Part shown: piece after piece, positions 15,701 to 23,400 of the stretch | Position numbering within the stretch: the first letter of the stretch is position 1 | Layout of the letters: each line of letters starts with the position of its first letter | The notes under the pieces: generated by a model | Database searches by the model: none | What the model was told of the DNA's origin: nothing | The model's input: only the letters and a program-made list of their open reading frames with translations | Source: a virus | DNA: 51,028 nucleotides | Virus record (IMG/VR): IMGVR_UViG_3300022074_000070 | Coordinates: 1 to 51,028 of that record | Direction: 5' to 3' (one strand) | Position numbers and translations under genes: made by a program

Positions 15701-18212
15701 CGAGATAGTTATTAGTTCCACCACCAGTTGTACCTGCAGTAGCATTATTTGGTGCTGTAACTGTAATACTATTATTAAGAGCACTCTCTGCTTGTATGTT
15801 TAACCAACCAGATTGTGATAATGTAGATACGTTTATACCGCCAACTACTACACCACCACTACCGCCTGGTGCACTCGATACTGTGATAGTTCCTATCATA
15901 CCACCATGATTACCACACTGATAATAATAAGTTCCTGCTGTGTTTGGTGTCCAAGATACTGTTGCGTTACCTGTAGAACCTTGACCACTAGCAGTTGGTG
16001 TAGTTACGTTACTACCACCATTTGATACTCTGAGATAAAATGGGTGAATACTTGATACATTGCTTAAATTAAAATTAATTGTATCTCCAACGTATACACC
16101 TACTCCTGCGTTGCTACCACTAACAGAACCATTTCTATCTGTTCCACTAAGAGTATATACACTAGAGTTTGGTGCAGTTGTTGTTATATTATAAGTTGTT
16201 GGTGTAGAAGATCCTGCTCCTGCTGTAGATCCTGTAGTTCTAAGTTGTACTTTCCTACCTACATTTCCTAGGAAATGAGCTGAGTCAGCTGGATTGAATT
16301 TGATCTCTAAAAAACTATTTCCAGAAAGAGTGACATATGGATTGTCTATAAGTTTCTTATCTACTATGCTGTTTATGGGATAGTTCCCATGTGTACCTGT
16401 CCTAACATCACCAGTCGATCCTGTAGTTCTCGCAAATGCTTTTGCTAAACCGCATATATTATTTGTGGTTAATGTATATCCATTTTTACCGCACCACGCT
16501 GCAATAATACCCGCAGTAATAGGACCTGAGAATGATGTGCCATCTATGGTGCTATAATTTGTCGTGCTTGTATACGGTGTATTAGCAGTCCAATCATATG
16601 CAGGAAGTAATATTTTTTCGCCAGGTGCCACCGTTGTGCAACCAGATCCATAGTTAGAGAATATTGCCCATCTGTCATTATATGATGTAGCACCAACTGT
16701 AATTTTATTTTGGTTTGTATCTACATTATTAATACCACCGAGGGTATTATCAGTATATCCTGCTGTTCTTGCACCCGCTACACATTTAGTTTGTAAAGGT
16801 CCTGCAGTTACATCACTACTATTTTTAAATCCATTACCCGCAGATCTAACAATTATTATTTTATTAGATGTTGCTATAGTTCCTTCGATGTCATCTAACA
16901 TCTCTTCATCGGTTCCCGTATCATCTCCTGCATCATTCAACTCAATGTTAGGTGAGTTTGCTGTAGGAATGCCAGGTCCGAAGGATGCATTGATAACAGC
17001 TGGACGATTATTACCTTTATAGTTAGCATTACCACTGTCGTTATGATCTATAACTGCTTGATATGCTGCTAGTATTCCACTATAAGAACCAGTTACACTA
17101 CTACTAAAACACTTCAATGCATATATTGTTGCTCTTTTTGATATTCCAGCTGTCCTACCAGCTGCAAGAATAGCACACTGAGTTCCATGACCCGCATCAT
17201 CTTCATTATTAGAACCGTATGTACCAGAAAAATGACTTAACTGAAACACTCTATAGTTCTGTTGTTCAGCAGTACCATTAAGATCACTAACAAAATCAGG
17301 ATCATATAGTTCTGGATGTAGTGCTGCGTTGTTACCTGTTGGTCTACTAGCACCACGAACACCTGAGTCTAAGATGTAAATGTCTACACCATCACCATCT
17401 GCGTTTGTTCCTTGACTAAATTGTCTGTTTAAATATTGCCTATCCTGCTTTGTAATTCTATCTAAGTGCCAGAAATCGTGTATGTTTATTGTTCCATACC
17501 TATCAAGTGCTCCAGTAGTAAATCTTCCCATACCAGAATGAGTAGCACAATAATAGTATAAAATTGATGGTGTAGAAGAACTAACAGTTAATGTAGTTGC
17601 ACCATCTGTGCCAGGTGTTCCTGATACAACAACTCCAGATGTTAAGTCTCCTGTTCCACCTGTAGTATGTGTTCCATCTTGTGTTTCTGAGAATCTAAAT
17701 GGATGACCGCTGTTTGATGAGTCACTCTGATCAAATGCATAAGTTCCACCTTGTAAAAAACCTGTCTGATTATAGAACCTACTATAGGTACCACCCTGTG
17801 TTTGTGAGAAGACAAAAAAGTCACTACCACCAATATTTGAGACTTTTACATATATTGTACCAGAACCACTAGTTGTTATATTTCTTGTATTGCTTGTTGC
17901 TTGTCCTTCTGCAGGAGTATTGATATTACTAGATCCAGAGGTATCTACTGTTAGAGACGCCTCAGTAGGCATAGGATCTCCCGAATATACCTCAGCATCC
18001 CATGTAGCATTCTTAACTACATTCAACGCTCTTAATTGTGATATCAAATTACTTTGATACGCTGCAGGGCAGTCAAAAGTAACTATCTGAAATGATCTGA
18101 ATTGTTCTACAAAGGATAAGAAACCATATAATTTCAAGATCGCTGCACACGCTTGATCTATGCTATAGTTATCGTTGATCCTTACTATTACCTTCTTCAT
18201 TCTATGGTACAA
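12711..18212 (-). CDS. Giant virion-associated subtilisin-like protease with cupredoxin-like and Ig-like modules
   Basis: An 1833-aa multidomain protein just before gp13. Residues 1-76 look like a subtilase I9-type propeptide (VIVRIN ... FRSFQIVTF ... RALNVVKNATWDAEVY). Residues about 110-232 hold a cupredoxin-like module (GHPF with His170; CATHSGM with Cys222, His225, Met228). Residues about 270-600 form an S8 domain with Asp282 (YILDSGV), His342 (GHGTQ), oxyanion Asn460 (SAGNG) and Ser560 (GTSFSGP), so the catalytic set is complete. A second cupredoxin-like module lies at about 675-777 (IHPF; CGNHGGM). Six tandem Ig-like domains occupy about 1007-1634, followed by an FN3-like C-terminus. 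A TTG at 18212 is the likely start, since AAGGA lies 4 nt upstream; ATG at 18200 lacks well-placed spacing. I infer a virion protein at the neck or tail. Substrate is unknown. Confidence 0.88.
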   Translation of the reverse strand: MYHRMKKVIVRINDNYSIDQACAAILKLYGFLSFVEQFRSFQIVTFDCPAAYQSNLISQLRALNVVKNATWDAEVYSGDPMPTEASLTVDTSGSSNINTPAEGQATSNTRNITTSGSGTIYVKVSNIGGSDFFVFSQTQGGTYSRFYNQTGFLQGGTYAFDQSDSSNSGHPFRFSETQDGTHTTGGTGDLTSGVVVSGTPGTDGATTLTVSSSTPSILYYYCATHSGMGRFTTGALDRYGTINIHDFWHLDRITKQDRQYLNRQFSQGTNADGDGVDIYILDSGVRGASRPTGNNAALHPELYDPDFVSDLNGTAEQQNYRVFQLSHFSGTYGSNNEDDAGHGTQCAILAAGRTAGISKRATIYALKCFSSSVTGSYSGILAAYQAVIDHNDSGNANYKGNNRPAVINASFGPGIPTANSPNIELNDAGDDTGTDEEMLDDIEGTIATSNKIIIVRSAGNGFKNSSDVTAGPLQTKCVAGARTAGYTDNTLGGINNVDTNQNKITVGATSYNDRWAIFSNYGSGCTTVAPGEKILLPAYDWTANTPYTSTTNYSTIDGTSFSGPITAGIIAAWCGKNGYTLTTNNICGLAKAFARTTGSTGDVRTGTHGNYPINSIVDKKLIDNPYVTLSGNSFLEIKFNPADSAHFLGNVGRKVQLRTTGSTAGAGSSTPTTYNITTTAPNSSVYTLSGTDRNGSVSGSNAGVGVYVGDTINFNLSNVSSIHPFYLRVSNGGSNVTTPTASGQGSTGNATVSWTPNTAGTYYYQCGNHGGMIGTITVSSAPGGSGGVVVGGINVSTLSQSGWLNIQAESALNNSITVTAPNNATAGTTGGGTNNYLALIKTEEKTHESYDGVVSTSTSLTSSTDTQEAAAQSSPVVYYPVDSGVDFNYNGTGAELTTSRGMFYPYIDTSVTWTTAAGTLATYNNGDSVNLDLGLTGQTFASEPTFEAYTLSGDSIGATGLIFNTATGNLSGTVTSDYLDTTYNFTVTENVTSNARSYAFTTTGTGVLVTITQQPTNQSIVAGSGGTVNFGPVAGISDDGSTIMFQWEISVNGGVGWYIGSNGSGYSGAFTNTLTVDDDYAKNNFQYRCQLETSTTVAPSYTNPVTLTVSRTITVDTQPVNSTPISPAAGSFTAVGSTLDSATVTYQWQKSENGDGINYQDISGANTTTYATGSTTYDDSYGDYYRCKLNATGASEVISSVARLFVQRTINITSQPVNITGSVGGTVSFGVAANTSDNDSEDITFQWQVSITDGASWSNVSEGTGGTTSTYTTPALTTAYDEYQYRCVLSCAGATSIPSNAATLQVETVTVVVSSQPSPATVDEGQTATFTTLGGVTMAPVGGNAASSSFETDQFDTPSGGGGGEAGGFSSHTPSVTYQWEKSDNGGAVWNTLSGATSASYTTGLAYYADDHDDQYRCVISAVGAASPATTNAVVLTVQRTFSITSQPVNATANEGATAQFTLATTSSSGTVTYQWERSDDGGSNYSPVGGATNATYTTPTLVFANDNLDRYRAVASLVGAAADITSTHGELTVLRVITIGTQPNSTAVTEGNTATFTIVASITSGVVSYQWQKSLNSGANWSNINGANSASYTTPTTVYPTTPSEQFRCVLTNTNATTVTSTAATLTVNESEFVSGPTSVTPTIDPDTNKTYSRQPVITTSAFVPEYAGSTHFSSFWRIRRVADNVTVYDTVQSFANGDEGNLTSLTVPVSTLDFDTSYSVQVKFRDNATPGLESAYTAAVNFTTPLVDQPEIQVITPAFNPTINVNSIAMKTGYQHTSSDWQFSPANTFASIVHQSLGNSTNLNSYTLPGAVNLNANTTYYVRIRFNINPT
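13310..15192 (-). repeat. Six tandem Ig-like domain repeats inside the subtilase gene
   Basis: Each unit is about 90-130 residues. It opens with a TxQP box (TQQPTN, DTQPVN, TSQPVN, SSQPSP, TSQPVN, GTQPNS), has the Trp box YQW[EQ][KR]S near its middle and the Tyr-Arg-Cys box (QYRCVLS and the like) near its end, then LTV. This is the Ig fold signature. The fourth unit carries an extra Gly-rich insertion (SGGGGGEAGG). Ig-like domains on phage tails are commonly weak carbohydrate binders. Confidence 0.8.
15880..16195 (-). other. Cupredoxin-like module 2 (in subtilase gene)
   Basis: Encodes residues about 675-777 of the subtilase protein, downstream of the protease domain. Motif DTINFNLSNVSSIHPFYLRV ... 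GTYYYQCGNHGGMIGTI provides His, then Cys-x2-His-x2-Met. Confidence 0.6.
17522..17882 (-). other. Cupredoxin-like module 1 (in subtilase gene)
   Basis: Encodes residues about 110-230 of the subtilase protein. The order YAFDQSDSSNSGHPFRFS ... LYYYCATHSGMG gives the His...Cys-x2-His-x2-Met ligand pattern of type-1 copper sites (His170, Cys222, His225, Met228). It lies between propeptide and catalytic domain. Metal binding is inferred. Confidence 0.6.
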
Positions 18213-18227
18213 TAAGTCCTTCAGATC

Positions 18228-18235
18228 TATTTAGT
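18228..18235 (-). promoter_or_regulatory. Possible variant late promoter ACTAAATA before the subtilase gene
   Basis: CTAAATA-type box 16 nt upstream of the TTG start, located just after the intrinsic terminator. Because the terminator ends the upstream unit, a promoter is expected here, and this is the best candidate. Confidence 0.35.
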
Positions 18236-18247
18236 CCAAATCCTATA

Positions 18248-18280
18248 CACAAAAAAATACCCAAAAAATTTTTTTGGGAT
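18248..18280 (-). terminator. Intrinsic terminator ending the tail-fibre operon
   Basis: On the minus strand a 9-bp inverted repeat CCCAAAAAA...TTTTTTGGG is followed by TATTTTTTTG. It lies in the 95-bp gap after the 112-aa gene (stop at 18308) and before the subtilase gene. The stem is AT-heavy but has a GGG/CCC clamp and a proper U-tract in the minus direction. Confidence 0.6.
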
Positions 18281-18307
18281 ATTTGGAATCAAAAAGTCAA
18301 TTTTAAT

Positions 18308-18646
18308 TTATGAAGTTGTATCAGTTGCTTTTGCTAGTAGGTTCTGAACCTGACCCTCTGACATTTGTTGCTTACCCATTCTTTCTACAGGTTTGCAAAA
18401 TTTTATATCATGTTTCTCATCAAATACAAATTTTGTTCGTAGGTGTGTTCTATCTCTTTCTACAATTAAATGGTATGAATGTCCATACAAAGTAGTATTG
18501 AATCCAATGGATAAAATTTCTCTACCTTCGTATAAACTTCCTGTTTTAAAAGGACATGTCTCTGCAGTTCCATCAAATTTAATATGGAACTGTCTAGAGT
18601 TTACATGTTCTTGTTGTCTAAGTTCACTTGACTTCTTCAGTGGCAT
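18308..18646 (-). CDS. Uncharacterised small protein (112 aa), last gene of the fibre operon
   Basis: Protein of 112 aa with mixed charge and a probable beta-rich centre (SLYEGREILSIGFNTTLYG, YHLIVERDRTHLRTKFVF), ending SEGQVQNLLAKATDTTS. No signal peptide or membrane segment is visible. The start overlaps the preceding 61-aa coiled-coil gene by 23 bp, and a terminator follows, so it is the distal gene of the unit. I do not recognise the family. Confidence 0.7.
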   Translation of the reverse strand: MPLKKSSELRQQEHVNSRQFHIKFDGTAETCPFKTGSLYEGREILSIGFNTTLYGHSYHLIVERDRTHLRTKFVFDEKHDIKFCKPVERMGKQQMSEGQVQNLLAKATDTTS

Positions 18647-18809
18647 CTTCTTCTGGTTTCTTGAGTGTCATATTGAGTGCTTCAACTGCACCTTCTAACC
18701 TTAATACTTGTTCTTTACGATTGGCTAGTTGTTTTTCCAGTTCGACGATTGTTGCTTTTTGATCTTTCAGTTGGTCAGTAAACTCTTTGACCATTGTTTC
18801 AGCGTCCAT
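18624..18809 (-). CDS. Small coiled-coil protein (61 aa)
   Basis: MDAETMVKEFTDQLKDQKAT followed by IVELEKQLANRKEQVLRLEG is an almost uninterrupted heptad pattern, ending in an acidic KPEEDATEEVK tail. Similar small coiled-coil genes occur among cyanophage tail genes, including two others in this window (41035-41253, 38536-38742). A chaperone or trimerisation partner role for fibre proteins is a possibility only. It overlaps the downstream gene. Confidence 0.65.
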   Translation of the reverse strand: MDAETMVKEFTDQLKDQKATIVELEKQLANRKEQVLRLEGAVEALNMTLKKPEEDATEEVK

Positions 18810-18838
18810 AGTTTAGAATTACGAGAGTATAGTATATA

Positions 18839-19402
18839 TTATAGCATAACATCCTTCATATTTCTAGTCTTAAACATTAAAGTTATTCTAAGGGAATCGC
18901 AATATTGACTCACTGGTCTGACTCCGTGCCAAACATTGCCAGGAAAACCTAATACAGATCTGAATTTAGGTAGTACCGAATTGGTTATTAATCTTTTTTC
19001 TTTATCCCAAAGAATAGTTTCTCCTCCCCAATCAACATTCCAATCATTATTTACATATACAATTATAGTTTTGCTTGTATCTAAAGAGTCATCAGTATGT
19101 AATTTTTGATCTTGACCGCATGTTTGAGCATTTGCATAACAACGAATCAAAACATCTTCTGGATCTAAGTGAGATTTAATATCTTTCCATACATCAAGTA
19201 TTAGTCCATTAAGTTCATTCTCACAATTATAACAAGACTGCCCTTCTCTAGATGGTCCTCCAAAAAAGATAGACCATTTGGGTATACTTCTCGTCATTAA
19301 ACTTTTATGACTACGATATCCCCATGTCCAAGAAGATTCATGTAAAAATTTGCACAATGCAATTGCCCTAGATTCGGACAATACATTTTCATGATAAAAC
19401 AT
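18839..19402 (-). CDS. 2-oxoglutarate/Fe(II)-dependent oxygenase
   Basis: A 187-aa enzyme of the 2OG-Fe(II) dioxygenase (prolyl-hydroxylase-like) superfamily. It carries the iron facial triad HxD...H: His102 and Asp104 in LHTDDS, and His159 in GNVWHGV. The 2OG-binding Arg is at residue 172 in LRITLMF. WGGETILW near residues 125-132 is the typical strand between the two motifs. Substrate cannot be told from sequence. Such oxygenases are frequent in cyanomyovirus genomes. Here it is embedded between a fibre-like gene and small structural genes, so hydroxylation of a virion protein is one option and a host metabolite another. It starts 18 bp after the 313-aa gene. Confidence 0.88.
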   Translation of the reverse strand: MFYHENVLSESRAIALCKFLHESSWTWGYRSHKSLMTRSIPKWSIFFGGPSREGQSCYNCENELNGLILDVWKDIKSHLDPEDVLIRCYANAQTCGQDQKLHTDDSLDTSKTIIVYVNNDWNVDWGGETILWDKEKRLITNSVLPKFRSVLGFPGNVWHGVRPVSQYCDSLRITLMFKTRNMKDVML

Positions 19403-19420
19403 ATATTATTTAATTTATTA

Positions 19421-20362
19421 TTAACCGAAATGTGTTCTTGCTGAAGCTAAGAAGTTATCTACAAAACCTCTTGCATCAGCTTGACTCATATCTCCATTTG
19501 TTTGTCCTTTTGATAATAGAGCTGTCCAAACAAAACAGTTTGTTGATGTTGATTGGTAATATGAATAGTCACTATCTGAGTTACCCGCATAATCAGTAGT
19601 TGCAAATCCACCAGCTACTGTGCTACTCCAAGAAGATTGACCAACAGTACAATATAAGTGACAAACACTAGGGTCACTATTCTGGTTCCATCCTTTGTTT
19701 ACGAGCCATGCATAAACTGGACTAAAACCTGCAACAGTATCACCGTTGTATACAGTAACAGAGTTTGGTGATCCACCACCACCGTCAGCACCTAGGTTAC
19801 CACTTCTTGACCAACCATATGTGGTATTTGTATCAGTAGGAGCAACTGCAATTCCAACCAGTGGCCAAGAATATCCAAGTGGTTGATATTTAACACTACT
19901 GTATGTCTGTAGTCCACTATTATAACCCATGTTAGAAGTTTGGTTTCCATTAACTCTAAGTTGAGTATAGTTACCACTATCATACATATCAGATTGTGCG
20001 TCACCGATATAGGTATCACTAGCATCTGTTTCATACTGGAAGTTAGATCCACTTGCTGCCCAAGTCGTTTTTTGACCTTGCATGTATGAAATAAAAGCAC
20101 CAAACTGTGTTGAATCGTATAAATCGAATGGAGCAGGACCTATCTGAAACCACTCAGTTCCATTATAAAATTCTAATTTTGCGTCTGTTGTATTGAACCT
20201 AATCTCTCCTACTGCTCCAGTCGGTCTTTCTGCAGTGGTTCCTTGTGGCAATTTCCAAGCAGTGTTTGCTTGCGAACCATCTAACCCGACGTTACCAGGT
20301 ATCACAACATTTCCACTCTCACTGAGCGTTGTAATTTGATCAACTTTAATTTTAGAACTCAT
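19421..20362 (-). CDS. Tail fibre-like protein (313 aa), candidate fibre tip
   Basis: The N-terminus MSSKIKVDQITTLSESGNVV is a common opening of cyanophage fibre proteins. It is followed by GTTAERPTGAVGEIRFNTTD and LEFYNGTEW, the connector seen before C-terminal tip domains. Residues about 80-313 are rich in Gly, Ser, Tyr, Trp and Asn (MGYNSGLQTYSS, GADGGGGSPNSV, DYAGNSDSDYSYYQS), ending in a helical GDMSQADARGFVDNFLASAR. I infer a short fibre or receptor-binding component. It has its own perfect late promoter at 20412-20419. The exact T4 counterpart is unclear (gp12 or fibritin position). Confidence 0.75.
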   Translation of the reverse strand: MSSKIKVDQITTLSESGNVVIPGNVGLDGSQANTAWKLPQGTTAERPTGAVGEIRFNTTDAKLEFYNGTEWFQIGPAPFDLYDSTQFGAFISYMQGQKTTWAASGSNFQYETDASDTYIGDAQSDMYDSGNYTQLRVNGNQTSNMGYNSGLQTYSSVKYQPLGYSWPLVGIAVAPTDTNTTYGWSRSGNLGADGGGGSPNSVTVYNGDTVAGFSPVYAWLVNKGWNQNSDPSVCHLYCTVGQSSWSSTVAGGFATTDYAGNSDSDYSYYQSTSTNCFVWTALLSKGQTNGDMSQADARGFVDNFLASARTHFG

Positions 20363-20411
20363 TTTTAACTTACCGTAATTTTAGGGTCGTTTTTATATCA
20401 ACAGTTATATT

Positions 20412-20419
20412 TATTTATA
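20412..20419 (-). promoter_or_regulatory. Late promoter TATAAATA before the 313-aa fibre gene
   Basis: Perfect late box in the 73-bp AT-rich gap after the giant fibre gene, giving a leader of roughly 45 nt. It should drive the fibre, oxygenase and small genes down to the terminator near 18250. Confidence 0.65.
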
Positions 20420-20435
20420 TTATTATATAGAGGAC

Positions 20436-23400
20436 TTAATATATCGCCCACTCTCCACCTGTATTGACAGTGACTGTTGTTCCACTAGCAATACCGATAG
20501 GACCAAAACTAACAATTTCGTCTCCATTATTGACTGAAATATTTTCACTAACAGTCTTCCTAGATTTCTTGAATATACCATAAGAGTCAATGTACTGTGC
20601 GTCACCTGTTGCTCTCATAACTGTAGTCTTCTGACCATTAGAAAGTGCTTCAGTTGATTCTACGTTAAGACCGTTAGAACCACGAACGTTAACTCTGTAT
20701 GTTGTTTGTTCAGAAGCATCTCCATGGAAATTCCAAAGACCACTGCCACCCATTCTAGCAACGCTAGTTGTTCCGATCTGGAAGTATATATCATCAACAC
20801 CAGCTAATCCAGTATAACCATTATTTGAGAAGTAGAATCTTCTTTGACCATCTGTTGAGTTGATACTTGTGTTTGTAAGACCCTGTAAGTATGGTAGAGA
20901 TAATGCACTGTAACCATCAAGTAAGTCTGCGTTCAAGTTAGTGACAACTGTATTAGAAGCAACTTGGAATGGTGCAGTTCCTTGTGCAACATTAGATTGA
21001 ATTATTTTCTCAGCTCTCAATACTTCATTGACTACTAAACCACCATCTGCTCTAAGATGCATACCTTCAATAGGTGTGCCATCAGTCTCAACTCTGAAAC
21101 GCATAGCAGGAGAAGAATCACCAAGACCAGTCCATACTTGATCAAAGTAGAAGTCTCCGACGCTATTGTCATAACGCATTAAGAAACCTTCACTAGTGCC
21201 ATCATTCTGACCAGTAAATCTAATTGAAGGATCAGCATCGCTGTTAGTGTCTGATGATCCTGCAGTAATTCTAAGTTCAGCACTTGATGAACTATCACTA
21301 TAAAGATGAAGTAATGTAGATGGGTCATTTGCTTTGTTACCAACACCTACTTTCTCACCTCTCCATACCATTGTGGTATTTGAATCACTAGCTCCATACC
21401 ACATGTAAGGAAAACTATATGCTAAGTAGTTCAAGTCAGAACCAAATCGTACACCACCTAAACTACCATTACCCTTACCTTTAATTGCTAATATGTTAGT
21501 AGTAGACTTACCAAGAGTAACACCATTACTATCTGCAAGACTTAATGTTGACTCACCGTTGTTAGTAAATATACCTTGGTCACCTGTTAGATCATTAACT
21601 GTTAAGTGTCCTGATGCGTCCCTACGTGCGATTGTGTTAGCAGTAGCAGCAGTTGACTGTGTATAACCATCAATATAGTGAGCGTCTAGTTGAGATGATG
21701 CACCATCGTTTCCTGCGTGCCATACAGTGTTACCGTTAAAGGTAAAGTCTGAAGCGTTGAATCTAATAGTTCCATTTCCATCTGTGCTATTACCACCAGA
21801 GATGAGCATTTGAACGTCATAGTTTGGTGCAAGACCAGATGATCTAAAGTCTATTGTTGGAGTTGTTGATACCGCTGCTTTACCAATCTGCAACTTAGCA
21901 CCGTTTGCATCATCACGTAATCCAAAGATACTTACTGATCCACCAGAAACTTTGTTAGATGAAGATACAGTCCATTTTGTGCCAGGATTAGGTCCGAAGA
22001 CATACACATTAGCGTTTGAGTTTGCACCTACAAATGCTACAGTTCCTGTTACGAGTGAATAAATTTCACCAGTTGTATGTGTAAGTTCTTGAACACCATT
22101 TGAACCATCAACTACGATAGAACCAATGTTGTTTGTTGCACCTACATCAGAGTAGATAGTATATGTTCCACCATTATTAATATTACCACCAACACCACTG
22201 TTACAATGGAAGTCAGGAATGTAGAATGTAAACTTGTTACCTGTGTCATTAACATAGAAGTTCTCAAAGACTATCTTGTCCTGACCAAGAACCTCTGGTA
22301 AGAACATATCACCAATAGGTGATGTGATGCCACCACGTGTGTCACCTACGTTATAACCTGTTTGATACCATAGACCCTGTTTCGCATCTAATTTATCAGC
22401 ATCCAATCCACTTGCAGCACCTTGGTTATTTTCTGACCAAATCTTAAACCAGTTAGAATAAACTGCATTAATACCACTGTTACCTCTGATGTATAGATTA
22501 TTGTTATCTGTAAATCCTAATTGAGTAGAAGCATTACCTGTTGCCTGTCTTCTGTATGTTACAACACCATGTGTGGTTCCACCATCTGATAGACCATCAG
22601 CGTTGTTGTTTCTAAGTGCAGCAGCAACACCGTTTGCTGCAGAAGATGGAGCAGGGTTTGATGTAACTGATGCGGTCTCGTTAAAGATTCTGTTTGCAGT
22701 ATCAGCAGTACCAGATATTGATATATTATATGTGGTGTTTGCAAGTCTTGCGGGATCTAATGTTCCGAAGATTAAACTTCCTGCGTTCTGATAGAAGGCA
22801 CCTTGGTTACCATCTAGTTTATCAGCATTAAGTTCAGATCCTGCACCCTGATCAATTGAAACACTACCTGTGTTATCAATAATAAATCCACCTTGATCTT
22901 GGTTACCAACTGCCTGATTTGTTACGTCTTTTCTAAATCTGAATACACCGTAATTACCATGAGTTACTGCACTAGGTGTTAAGTTATTACCCTTTCTAAT
23001 ATCAATTTCAATGTTACCATAGTAACGGTTGATTGTTCCTTTGGTTGCTCCAAGTATAGCACCGCTACCACCACCAAGTTCACTTGGTATGACTACAGAA
23101 AAGTCACCTGTATATCCTGTTCCTGAGTCAGTAACAGTAGCAGATGTAATTGTTCCACTAGTTACAATATAAGTAGCACGAGCAACACTGTCACTACTAA
23201 TAGAGATATTACCACCATCCATCGGAATGTTCTGGTAAGTTCCGTCTGTATATCCTGTTCCACCGTTTGTAATAGTGATACTGTCAATATAACTACTATC
23301 TGACAAAGAACCACCAACAACAACAGCGTCTTGAGTGGTACCTCTAAGTGATTGTAATGCATACTCATATGATGAGTCACCACGTAAGAATGTGAAGGAG

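Noticed and set aside
18809-18850. TATAATATATACTATA region after the oxygenase gene as a sigma70-type promoter
   Set aside because: AT-rich intergenic sequence without a convincing -35 element; a late operon runs through it.
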